NCBI GenBank assembly: GCA_021234155.1
Contig: JAJEKV010000017.1
Location: 12,531,525-12,595,524 of the forward strand
DNA: 64,000 nucleotides
From: Isoetes taiwanensis
Taxonomy: Eukaryota; Streptophyta; Lycopodiopsida; Isoetales; Isoetaceae
Direction of reading: 5' to 3'
Both the position numbers and the translations under genes were made by a program. This document shows, in pieces, positions 34,885-44,181 of this stretch. Each line of letters opens with the position of its first letter. Within the stretch, counting starts at the first letter, position 1. The notes beneath the pieces were generated by a model. The model saw nothing but the letters and a program-made list of their open reading frames with translations. It was not told the origin of the DNA and did not search any database.

Positions 34885-35453
34885 CGGTTTCTCCTCAATT
34901 CCAATCTACATGGGGGCTTCTTCCTTACCCAAATTTTGTATTTGGACTTCTTGGACCTATGGCTTTTTCTCTTGCTTCCGCATCTACACAGACCAGCGCT
35001 GGCGACTGGTACAGCTAGATCTACACGCAGAAGCAGAGATCCACGATAGTCCCGCGTTTACACGATCTCCCCACTTCATTAATAATGGTAGTGGTAATAA
35101 AACCTTTTTCCACTCAGTCTGCTCATTTTTACTGGCCTGGAAATTCTGGCTGGAAATTGGAACCTGGTACCCTAAAGCATCCTAAATAGTTGCACCATTT
35201 CGGCCCATTGTCATCCTGCATAAAAACCAGTTAGTCTTTGTGTCACGTGGCAAGCTTTCATTCCAAGAATCTCTTCTGCTTTCACTTGCAAGCTTTTTTA
35301 TTAACATTTTGCTTTTTTTATTATCATTCTGCCTTTTTATTAACATTTTTTGCAAATAGAGATTATAACACGTGGCACAAATGGGATGACTAGTTAATTT
35401 TCACATTAAAAAAAGGGGACAAAATAGATATAGATAGACAAAATTTTAACGTC
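34885..35453 (-). promoter_or_regulatory. PMT 5' untranslated and promoter region
   Basis: The 569 bp between the PMT start codon and the Tourist-like element must hold its leader and proximal promoter. The first 300 bp or so are unusually C/T- and CT-rich on the plus strand. Short plus-strand frames (for example 34814-35185) are the reverse of the PMT start and leader. I cannot name a specific TATA box. Confidence 0.4.
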
Positions 35454-35456
35454 TAA

Positions 35457-36204
35457 GGCCCTTTTTCTATAGTAGTCGCAAAATATGGCTGTTCTATACA
35501 ATATATGACACCATTTGTGACTCCAGGGCTAAAAATGAGACACACAAATTTAAACTTGTTTTTCCACTGCATAGTAGTCATAAAATATGACACCACTAAA
35601 ATACTAGTGGAAACCATGACGTCTTATTTTTAGTTATATTTTCAGATAAGACTAGGTGTCTTAGGCCCCTTTTCCACAACAGTTGCAAAATATGGCTGTC
35701 ATATACCATATACGACACCATTTGTGACTCCACGGCTAAAAATGAGACACACCAATTTAAACTTATTTTTCCGCTACACAATAGTCATAAAATATGACAC
35801 CACTAAAATAGTAGTGGAAAACCATGAAAAAATAAGTATTTTTTAGTTATATATTCAAATAGACTAGGAATAAAATAAGACTCCATTTACATTTAAAGTG
35901 GTATCCAAACCTATCCGAACCTATTCCAAACCTAAATAAGACATGTCTTATTTTATAGTGGAAAAGTGATTTTCTTTTAGGACAATAGGTGGCTTTTTGA
36001 AATAAGACTACCATGGAAAAAGGGCCTTATTTTATGGCGGGGGAAATCCCCCGGAGTAAAATAAGACTCCATTAATCCGAACCTATTCCGAACCTAAGAC
36101 CTGTCTTATTTTTATAGTGGTTTTCTTTTATGACAATAGGTGGCCAAACATCATTTGATAAAATATGTGACTTTTGAAAATACGACTACCGTGGAAAAAG
36201 GGCC
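35457..36204. mobile_element. Tourist-like (PIF/Harbinger) composite MITE with TAA target site
   Basis: The outer ends are inverted: GGCCCTTTTTCTATAGTAGTCG at the left and CGACTACCGTGGAAAAAGGGCC at the right. They are flanked by TAA on both sides (35454-35456 and 36205-36207), the PIF/Harbinger target duplication. The interior holds a second left-type end (about 35668) and a second right-type end (about 36005-36023). The left 200 bp are duplicated (35460-35650 against 35668-35850). The structure looks like two or three related MITEs inserted into one another. No transposase is encoded. Confidence 0.82.
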
Positions 36205-36299
36205 TAAGGGGCAATTTACATGATATTCTTAGCATGGAAACAAGACGACACCTAATGCCAAAAAAGTATGTAAATTGTCTTCCTTATATACAGGCAACG

Positions 36300-36405
36300 T
36301 TGACACCTAGAAATGTAAAATGATATGGTTGAAATGTTTCTAGGGTTTTGGGTTGACACCTAGAAATGTAAAATGATATGGTTGAAACGTTTCTAGGTTT
36401 TTGGT
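36300..36405. repeat. 53-bp tandem duplication
   Basis: Two almost identical copies of a unit starting TTGACACCTAGAAATG lie head to tail at 36300-36352 and 36353-36405. Confidence 0.9.
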
Positions 36406-37525
36406 TTGCAAGTAAATTAAAGCAGGCAAAGATCCAAGGAAAAAAGCCATGCTAATGAAGTTAGATTCCTAGAAAGAAAGCATAGTTGTCATGCCGACAT
36501 ATTGCAAGTACTTTGTCTTTATGGTCACATGTGGCATTGGACTGTTACACTCTTTATTGCACTAGTGTCAAAGAAATTTAATGTTTGAATGGAGATGTAT
36601 TATAGCGTGCGCAACAACTTTTGATTTCCTCGTTATACTTGTATTTCAAGGATAGTTTTCATAAAATTCACAATGGATGTATACGATCGCTTTTTTGAAA
36701 TTCACTATGTCAATTTTGTTAATTTGGGATTTTCTTGATATGATCTGTTTTTTTTTTTTTTCAAAAAGGCGAACTCTGGAATGGTTGGTAAAAAATGGGA
36801 TATACCCGTACTAGCAGCGGATAAGCCAAACTAGCCTTTACACCCAACCCGAAGTATGTGTAATGAATAGTAGGTTGTATTTATGATGACTTTCTGTCTA
36901 TCTATTTTATAGAAAAACCCTGATGGCCTTCAGAACAACGATATTCAGACCCCTTTAACTTCCCAATGCAGGGATGGCTGCATGCATGTCTGAAAATAAA
37001 TCTGGAACTTGAAGCTGCCTTATTTACAACTGCAAGAGATTCCAGCAAAATGAAGTGGGAACGACGAATTGCGGAGTATTACAGTCTAACAATATGTGGA
37101 CCTCTGTGGACGACCAAAGATAACTTGCTGATGACTTGATGACCAAAGAAAGGTAACCAACATCTATATTCCATAGAGCTTCAATATAGTTATGAAGATA
37201 AATCTTGATACTGCTGGTTTATAATTTTGAAATGCCTAGTGGTCACTGATAAATAGCTTCTTTTGAACGTTCAACAATATTAGGAGTAATAAAGAATGAT
37301 GCTTTAGATATGAGACTTGTCTTCCAATTCCTTTAATGTATTGAACAAAACGTATGGCTGGCAAGACTAAAGCAATGCCTAAATTACTTAGGATTAATGA
37401 ACTTCCCAGTTTTAATGACTATTAGTGACAGGCAAGAAAACTAGGGACATTTAAGTTATAACTCCTTATGTCGTTTTTGAACTCCCTCTTCATATTTAAC
37501 TAATGAGAGATTTTAAATTGACGAC
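36406..37525. other. About 1.1 kb without a recognisable gene
   Basis: AT-rich sequence with a 13-base poly(T) run at about 36750-36762. I found no coding blocks or element ends. Confidence 0.4.
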
Positions 37526-37530
37526 TATCA

Positions 37531-38111
37531 GCAAGGATGTCGTCGATTCGCGTAGCGAATCGGCATTCTTGCTCAAGACGAGCATGCATGCATTGCATGC
37601 GTCGCATGCATGCATCGCATGCGTTTTGGGCCGTTCATCAGGTTGGGCGTTTGCTACTTATTGCAGAGTTCTTCATCGACGTTTCATCGGCGCTTCCTCT
37701 TCTCTCAGCAGTACCTTATTCTCTTTGATTTGTTTCCAGGCAGGGGAGGGGCTTCTTCCTGCCTGGTTTGGCCAATTTGGCGTTGCTTTTCTGCTGTCCT
37801 TTCCGGCCTTTAGCCTTCATCCTGTGACCTTCGTCCTCGATCCTAGTTTGTTAAGGAAGTCCTTTGGTATTCGGGCGCTTTGTTGGTTTCATGCGAGTCG
37901 CAGTGCAAGAATGTCGTCGATTCGCGTAGCGAATCGGCATTCTTGCTCAAGAGGCGAGCATGCATGCATTGCATCGCGTCGCGATGCATGCATGCATCGC
38001 TATCGCGTTTTGGGTCGTTCATCGGGTTGGGCGTTTGCTACTTATTGCGAGTTCTTCATCGACGTTTCATCCGGGCTTCCTCTTCTCTCGCCATTACCTT
38101 ATTCTCTTTGA
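37531..38111. repeat. Direct repeats with CATGCATG palindromes
   Basis: A unit of about 200 bp starting GTCGTCGATTCGCGTAGCGA occurs at about 37535-37729 and again at about 37912-38111, separated by 182 bp of unique sequence. Each copy has a 17-bp palindrome (GATTCGCGTAGCGAATC) and then a cluster of overlapping CATGCATG and GCATGC palindromes. The phrase GGGCGCTTTGTTGGTTTCAT, found just before the second copy, recurs at about 38587, hinting at a third, diverged unit. The sequence is more GC-rich than its surroundings. The open frames across it (for example 37503-38111) are by-products of the repeat. Confidence 0.8.
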
Positions 38112-38344
38112 ACCCACCCTCCCCCTTCTTTGTTTATTATATTTTGTACAAGTTACATTTATCATGTTTTTCCACCCGGTGGGTGATGCTTTTTCCACCC
38201 AATTGGGTGATGCTATTCTTTGGTATGTTTCTTGTTTGTTGTTGGTGATGTGCAGGTATAGGTTGGCGAGCGCCATCCGTTTCGACTTCTCCATGCGCGG
38301 GTTTTTGGGAGCGATTCTATGCCTTACGTTTGTCTAAGCCCCTT

Positions 38345-38423
38345 GCCGAAGGCTTATCACTAGGGTTTTTCCTCGAAAACCCGAAAGGGCGGGGTTTTTT
38401 AATCCCGGTGATAAGCTTTCGGC
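38345..38423. other. Stem-loop with 16-bp arms and a structured loop
   Basis: GCCGAAGGCTTATCAC (38345-38360) pairs with GTGATAAGCTTTCGGC (38408-38423) with one mismatch. The 47-bp loop contains further complementary G and C runs (AGGGTTTTTCC, CGAAAACCC, GAAAGGGCGGGG). It could be a transcript hairpin or the end of an unclassified element. I see no catalytic ribozyme core. Confidence 0.55.
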
Positions 38424-39080
38424 AGGTACATCAGCCACTCATCTATTAGCATTGTATTTGTTTTGGGGTCCAAATGATATAATTGGATTTTCCCTTTATT
38501 TTTCGTGGGTAGTTCGCATGTGTGCGGCTATCCACTGTCCACCATTGTAGAAAATCTGCTGAGATGAATGAGAAGCCTATCTATCGGGCGCTTTGTTGGT
38601 TTCATGCGAGTCGCAGAGCAAGGATGGAAGCTTTTCATAGAAATAATCTGAGAATATGCAATGGCATTGAATACAATGAGTAATCTGGCACTTCCATCCA
38701 ATGCGCTTAAATCCGTGTTGAGGATTATGATAGTCTAGACGGCCTTTGATTTCTATTAGGACTTCAACTAACTAGAAGGGAGCGATGGTTTTGGGAACTA
38801 ACATTCATGTGCTTCCTAGGAAAATGAGCTTCAACTGGAAGCTATGCCAAGAGATCTGCATAGCATCACTCTTGCTCTATTTATCTGGGAGCATTGGAGC
38901 AGGCTTCGATGGTGTCGAGCTAGCCGACGGGTGAACCTGGATTGCAAATACTGAACTTGGATCTTGCCTTCTAGATTTATCGAACTCGCGAAGAGAAATC
39001 TTCGAGATACGAAACTGAGGGCATGAAGAAGCCTCTACAAAAGCGAGGAGCGAACGTGGCGGGAAATGAGAACGTGGCGC
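38424..39080. other. Flank of truncated Gypsy A
   Basis: I see no gene in this stretch. It contains the GGGCGCTTTGTTGGTTTCAT echo of the upstream repeat at about 38587. Confidence 0.4.
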
Positions 39081-39082
39081 AG

Positions 39083-39225
39083 AGCAATTGGAACATGAAC
39101 TGGAGCATGAACTGGATCAAGAACTGGAGCAGAAACAGGGACTGGATCAAGAGCTAGAGCAAGAACAGAGACTGGAGCAAGAACTGGAGCAGAATGTGAA
39201 CCGAACCGGAGCGTAAACCGGAGCC
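39083..39225. repeat. Minisatellite, GAACTGGAGCA-type units
   Basis: Repeated 12-24-bp phrases of the type GAACTGGAGCA and CAAGAACTGGAGCAG run along this stretch at the broken 3' side of Gypsy element A. They seem to derive from a Ser/Leu-type low-complexity coding end of the element. Confidence 0.75.
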
Positions 39226-39475
39226 GAGCTGGGACATCATCAAGAATATGATCGAATCTAGGGCATGAACCGGAGCAGAGGTAAGAGGCGAATCAGAACA
39301 TGGAACAACAAGGACGGCGTCAGGGGCCCACGATACTACACGGATCGAAGTCGATGTTGGTGTAGAGACCTGATCTGCAGAGGAACTGGAACTAGAGCTA
39401 GAACCAACAAATCGAAATGATCTAGTACGCCAATCAATCAGTGGGTTATGTAGCTCGAGCGTAGGCACTCCAAGA

Positions 39476-39937
39476 CTATTGGCGCATGAGGGCTAGCAAT
39501 GAGATTGAAGGAAATACTACAAGAAACTCCCTCGAACAAAACTCCGAAGAGGCGCACATTACTCTCGGATCGCACTGGTGAGATCTCCGTCCATCAATCA
39601 CTTCAACAGAGGCAGGATGCTCAACCTTGCTCCTAGGGATGGCGTGCTTACTGGCGAACGCACTATCCATAAAGCAAGCATTTGCACCACAATCAACTTG
39701 CGCCAACACTTGTAATTCTCCAACTTCTGATTTCAATGATATAGGGATGAAGAATGCCTTGCTGACCTTATCCGATGGAATAAACATGTCAGGAAATGTG
39801 GAAGGAGTCTGAGAAAAGGCGGCCAGCCGACGAGAGACTCCTACTACTCGGACCGGCCCCTGAAGTTTTCCGACTGATTTAGGCGCTTCACAGGGCATCC
39901 ACGAGCGATATGACCAGCTCCTCCACAGTAGAGGCAA
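39476..39937 (-). pseudogene. Gypsy A protease region
   Basis: The retropepsin-like domain is marked by LAQVDCGANACFMDSAFA, where D-C-G-A replaces the commoner D-S/T-G-A, followed by the family's SKHAIPRSKVEHP block. The frame is open for 153 codons, but the link to gag is frameshifted near 39860. Confidence 0.75.
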
Positions 39938-40759
39938 AGATTAGCCTCTCTCCGACGCTGCTTCTCGGCGGCAGATAAGGGTCCTCGAACTGCCCGATCA
40001 ATCTGCATAGGCTCAGGTCCAGATCTGCTAGATTCTACAGATGAGACCGGGGAAGGCGTAGCTACAGGCGCTTGTGTAATTGGAAAGACCTGACTACGTC
40101 TCTCTTGCCTACGTTCGAAGAGCCGATTATCACATCGAACTGCAAATCTGATGGCTTCTTCCAAACTCTGGGGATCCTCCATAGACAAAAACATATCTTT
40201 GACATCCTCTCGTAATCCCCTTCGGAAACAATCTCGAAGTGCAATATCATCCCAGGCAGTATCTACTGCAATTTGACGAAATTTTGATGCATATACTGAA
40301 GCTGGGCGAGAGCCTTGCCTTAAGTTGCAAAGTTTTGTGGATCACAAAGTCTTGGCGACGACGTCGGTGTCTCCAAAGCATGCTTCGAAGTTCCGGCAGT
40401 GAAAGCAAAGAAAATCTTGTAACTCGGGGCTCCTTTCTCCAATAAAGGAGCAAACCAACTTAGAGCTGGCCCCCGTGAGAAGAGAACCAATCAGCCCCAC
40501 TTGTTCTTGAGTCGGGATATCTATGAGGATGGAGCTGAATCACAAGCCTGATCTGATTCAAAAAACCACGGAGCTTGGACCGAGTGCCGTCAAACTTCTC
40601 TGGCAGGCTGATCTTAGGCTCTGATAGCCTCAATCCCGAGCTAGAAGCAGATTCATGTGAAGCAATACGTTCCTTAAGCTCTTTATTGTCCAACTGCAAC
40701 TGCTGGCATACTTGAACAAGCTGCTGGACCTATTGTAATAAAGTCGGAACCTCCTCCAT
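39840..40759 (-). pseudogene. Gypsy A gag with zinc knuckle
   Basis: The start MEEVPTLLQ is followed by a stop, a Leu/Gln-rich coiled stretch, then PEKFDGTRSKLRGFLNQIRL typical of plant Gypsy gag. After two frameshifts (near 40460 and 40200) the C-terminal part shows EANLCLYCGGAGHIARGCPV, a CCHC zinc knuckle (about 39885-39950). Gag would package element RNA into virus-like particles. This copy is broken. Confidence 0.82.
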
Positions 40760-40840
40760 AGATATAAAATCACCAAATACGAGCAAAACAATGCTTAGGA
40801 TCAGAGCAGGCAAGAACCGGTAAGGGATTCCGGTTCAAAC

Positions 40841-41166
40841 TGTCATGAACCTACTCAAAAAACAAGGAAATTACGTGGAAAATACGCAAGAAATACGGAA
40901 GAAATACGCCAAGATCGGCAAAGAATCTGATATATGAACAGGAATCGATAATACAATAGCCCGAAAGCAAGCAGAAATACAAGACAGATGCCTAGAAGGC
41001 CCAAGACTGGCGTTGAACTGGAATGGTTTGACAAGAAAGAGATGCCTCCTTATATATCTAAACCAACGGTCAGGATCGCGCCACTCCAATGGGTGAGATC
41101 GCGCTAAGTGTCGCGCATGCATTTAGGTTCTAGAACATTCTAGAACCTTCTGGAGATAGTCCCACA
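40841..41166 (-). repeat. Gypsy A 5' LTR
   Basis: On the minus strand it runs TGTGGGACTATC...GGTTCATGACA, about 326 bp. It has a clear TATA box (TATATAA, complement of 41050-41056), a downstream pyrimidine-rich leader, and a reading frame-free end just before gag. No second LTR copy is in the window, so the ends rest on TGT...ACA and position. A standard primer-binding site starting TGG is not visible. Confidence 0.6.
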
Positions 41167-41205
41167 TATGAGGAAGACGTGAAGGAATGTCTTCAACAAA
41201 TATTG

Positions 41206-41275
41206 GTAGTGCACTTGGCAAGAGTGTATGACTCGCAACTGGAAGGTTCCGAGTTCAAACCCTGTCTTGTGCAAC
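41206..41275 (+). ncRNA. tRNA-derived (SINE-like) relic
   Basis: The stretch GGTAGTGCACTTGGCAAGAG with, downstream, GACTCGCAACTGGAAGG and GAGTTCAAACCCTG resembles the D-arm, anticodon and T-arm order of a tRNA or tRNA-derived SINE head. The B box (GAGTTCAAACCC) is good and the A box is poor. It lies between Gypsy A and the edge of LTR E. It is unlikely to be a working tRNA gene. Confidence 0.35.
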
Positions 41276-41290
41276 TACCCTTTTGCATCT

Positions 41291-41361
41291 GTGTGACGAC
41301 CATCTTTTGTACATACGAGTATAATGATCGTATGGTACAAATATCCGTATGGTCGTCACAC
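41291..41361. repeat. 71-bp palindrome at the edge of LTR E
   Basis: GTGTGACGACCAT (41291-41303) is repeated inverted as ATGGTCGTCACAC (41349-41361), with a further weak inverted pair inside (CATACGAGT and ATCGTATG). It coincides with the LTR edge, so it may be part of the LTR or an inverted LTR-end fragment. Confidence 0.6.
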
Positions 41362-41940
41362 CACCCCCGATTCACCCTCATACTCGTTATCTGGCGCTGA
41401 ACCACATCATAGCGTCCACAGCCAGGTTGGCTCTTGTGCACAGGCCGCATTTATTGGGTATTAAGGGATCTAGCTAGAGACATCTCTAATACTAAGAGGC
41501 TTTTAGGTCCCTACCCTTCCCTTAATCCCCAATACACGGAAGAAGCAGAAAGAACTAATGTAAATACCATTCAAGTATTCAGAACAACTTACAAAAGAGA
41601 ATTTAATCATTCCATCTATTCAAAGAAGTGTCAGTGGAAAAGAAGCTATCTATTGACTAACCAGTGTCTTGGCTAGAGCCATGGTCATGGTAGGCATCTA
41701 TAGTTCGAGACTAGTGGGTAAGTGTTGGCAAAACCGAGTGTAAGCTGCTGGCTGCTGGTCCTCTTCACTCCCAATTCGAATTTGGGATGAATTGGGGGGT
41801 AGGACCCCTATTCCTTGCCCCAAAATGGTAAGTCCCTCCTGGCCAATCGATTTGGGCCAGGTGGCACCCCCTCATTGGTGACAATTAGTTAATTAGACCA
41901 TAATGGCTTAATTAGGTAAATTAGTCCCATCTCCCCCTGC

Positions 41941-42399
41941 CGAGCTGGCCCTGCCTCCCCCTGGAGATGTGACCATCCTTCCGAAGTTGCTCAGATCATA
42001 GATGCTGCCCCAGCAGCCCAGCCCCCTGTTTCTCTACCCTGCTCATTGGCTGCAGACTCTCTCACTGCTAGCCATATATCTGTTGCTGATGTTCCCCCTT
42101 CCCCTAAACAACTGCTTCTTCAAGGTGTCCATCTTTTGCAAGCCCGATTTGAGGCTGCCTCTGCAAGTTCGATTGGTGATGGGAAGGTCCTCTCTACTTC
42201 CGATGGTTACAGACCTCTAAACTTGGAGGTTGAAGTTGCTGCCTCTGAAGATCAGAGTGACAAGCCTCTAGATGAGGCCCATCTAAAGAAGGTAAAAAAA
42301 GTTAATGGGAAGAAAATCTGCAATCGTGAATTCGAATCTGCTATTGCAAAGGTACTCTTGGATCACTCCATAGATGATACTTCCAAGAAAAAGGGATGA
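41941..42399 (+). pseudogene. LINE ORF1 C-terminal part
   Basis: An uninterrupted frame runs from the 5' border of the LINE to a stop at 42399, about 152 codons, with a Lys-rich end (HLKKVKKVNGKKIC and SIDDTSKKKG). It has no zinc knuckle or recognisable RRM, which would lie further upstream in a full ORF1. The assignment rests on position before ORF2 and on the basic C-terminus. Confidence 0.5.
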
Positions 42400-42519
42400 T
42401 TTGGGCTGCTTTGTAAGCAGCACTCGAGTTCAGCTAATCTCCATGGTGTTTAAAAATCACAGGTTAGTTCTTCTCCTGCTTGGGGCTTCTAGCTGCACCA
42501 TAGTTCTCTGTTTTTTATG

Positions 42520-42640
42520 TAGTATCAGAAAAGACAAATGTACTAGAAAAGGCAAATATCTCTGTTTATCATATTGTACAAGAAAAGACAAATGTATCAG
42601 AATAGGTAAATGTATCAGAAAAGGCAAAAACTCTGTCCTG
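42520..42640. repeat. Short AGAAAAG(A/G)CAAAT tandem units
   Basis: Variants of AGAAAAGACAAATGTA and AGAAAAGGCAAATATC occur about five times, with 15-40-bp spacing, at the start of the LINE inter-ORF spacer. Confidence 0.7.
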
Positions 42641-42990
42641 TACCAGGATTTGGGATGTAGATTGAAGTTAAGATCTACACACAATGTTAAGGATCGAGCC
42701 CATTTTCCAACTATTTTATATTTGGTTAATGTTCTACATATCGGCAGTTTAATGGAACTCTTTTTGATCTATAGTTTAACTTTTGACACAAAGGTTCTGG
42801 TTATGAATTTAAGGAAGGAATTAAGTGCTCTTTGCTATTGCCAATCCCAAGAATCTAAGACAATTAACAGGGGTATGGGAAATATATGGCAACTCCTAAT
42901 TATTTGGTGCTACATTCATGGTATGGGATTGGCCAACTTCTCCCCTGCACTCACTCATAAAAACAGGGGATCCTATTCCATGTTTCAAAT

Positions 42991-44181
42991 ATGTGGACAA
43001 GCTTAGAGGGTCAGTTCTGGAAGTTAGTTGGGGGCACTTTATATGATGAGGATACAACTAATAACAGGAATATCGCTTATGTTGGGAGGGTTCAGTTAAA
43101 AAATTGGGCTGGGGGTCAACTATGGAAGTCGATTGGGGGCATTGTAGTATGCCGGTGTACTAGCACTTTTACCAACAGGAATAACAGTTCTGATGGGAGG
43201 GTTCAGGATTTAAAAAAGAATGGGTTGGGGGGCCAACTATGGAAGTTGATGGGGGAGGGCATTGTAGTATGCCATTATACTAGCACCTTTACCAACAGGA
43301 ATAACAAATCCACCACTTGGGTAGCTAAGTGGCATGGCCTATTATCCGGGTTAAATCCACCTTGGAACCCCAATACCTGGTTATTTATACAATATTGGGC
43401 TAGTAGCAGTGGTACTTGGGCTACCTACACACATTCCAAGTTAGGAACATTGTGGTACAAATGTTTAACTAAGAAGTGGTTTGACCAAGTGGGAGTGGGA
43501 TTTTTATACATTGGAGTATTACAAAGGGGTATGGGTATCTTTCCATGTATCCCTTCTAATAAGGAAAGGGAAAGACAAATTAAACCTTTGTTGAAGAGGA
43601 AAGGACAAATTAAACCTTTGTTGGCTCCTTTCCACAACCCTGGAGGTACCTACCTCGATACAAGAAGTCAAAGTAAGAACCTATATAGGGCCACATGTTT
43701 GACGTATGTGACTGGAAAATGTGTCGGCCAGGAGGGGGTGGCATCTATTAATTATTGGGTATTGCAAATTAAACACCTAAGGAGTGCTAGGGGTGGTGGG
43801 CCACTCATTTTAAGTATGGGTGCAATAACACACCTAGAGAGTGCTAGGGATGGGGGGCCACTTATAAAGGTATGCTGGTGGGGGGGAACTGCACAGTTTG
43901 TGTTTAAGATGATACTGGTGTATCCTCTGTGGTTGACCTCTGTGGAAACGGGGGATCGACGCAGAAAAGGGAAAGGTCATATATCCTCTGCCCTCTGTCA
44001 GATGGACCAACTGAGACCACTGGGGAAATACACTCCCATATATATAGGTCATATTTACGTTGGTTCAGATGGCCCATGTGCAAGGAATTTTTGTATGATT
44101 ACAGAGACACTGCCGTCTTGTCAGAGAGGTTATTATACTATATACTATGAAATTTGTATCCTGGAACCTCCGAGGTATTAA
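42991..44181 (+). CDS. 396-codon repeat-containing ORF in the LINE spacer, unknown
   Basis: This long frame lies between ORF1 and ORF2 and overlaps the ORF2 start by about 35 bp in another frame. Its first third has three imperfect repeats of 35-39 residues, each starting GGQLWKL (or EGQFWKL) and containing TNNRN or TFTNRNN. Later parts repeat KERERQIKPLL/KRKGQIKPLL and ARGGGPL/ARDGGPL. I recognise no domain. Such a spacer ORF is not a normal part of plant L1 elements. It may be a chance frame kept open by in-frame tandem duplication, so coding status is uncertain. Confidence 0.35.
   Translation: MWTSLEGQFWKLVGGTLYDEDTTNNRNIAYVGRVQLKNWAGGQLWKSIGGIVVCRCTSTFTNRNNSSDGRVQDLKKNGLGGQLWKLMGEGIVVCHYTSTFTNRNNKSTTWVAKWHGLLSGLNPPWNPNTWLFIQYWASSSGTWATYTHSKLGTLWYKCLTKKWFDQVGVGFLYIGVLQRGMGIFPCIPSNKERERQIKPLLKRKGQIKPLLAPFHNPGGTYLDTRSQSKNLYRATCLTYVTGKCVGQEGVASINYWVLQIKHLRSARGGGPLILSMGAITHLESARDGGPLIKVCWWGGTAQFVFKMILVYPLWLTSVETGDRRRKGKGHISSALCQMDQLRPLGKYTPIYIGHIYVGSDGPCARNFCMITETLPSCQRGYYTIYYEICILEPPRY
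43004..43330. repeat. Tandem repeat, three units of about 104-117 bp
   Basis: Units begin near 43006, 43110 and 43227 with (G)GGTCA(A)CTATGGAAG-type text. They share GGGCATTGTAGTATGCC and TTTACCAACAGGAATAAC. All units keep the same reading frame. Confidence 0.8.

Larger units (their letters stand above)
39154..41166 (-). mobile_element. Gypsy retrotransposon A, 5' part only
   Basis: In minus orientation the element has a 5' LTR (41166-40841), gag (about 40759-39840) and protease (about 39937-39476). It breaks off in the spacer after the protease, where GVPTLELHNPLIDWRTRSFR marks the usual link to reverse transcriptase. No RT, integrase or 3' LTR of this element is present. The low-coordinate side runs into a minisatellite. 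Confidence 0.85.

Noticed and set aside
37503-38337. Plus-strand frames of up to 202 codons
   Set aside because: They are produced by the direct repeat, which keeps several frames open at once, and contain no recognised domain.
38345-38423. Hammerhead ribozyme or retrozyme
   Set aside because: The stem is real, but the conserved CUGANGA and GAAA core is not present in the right arrangement.
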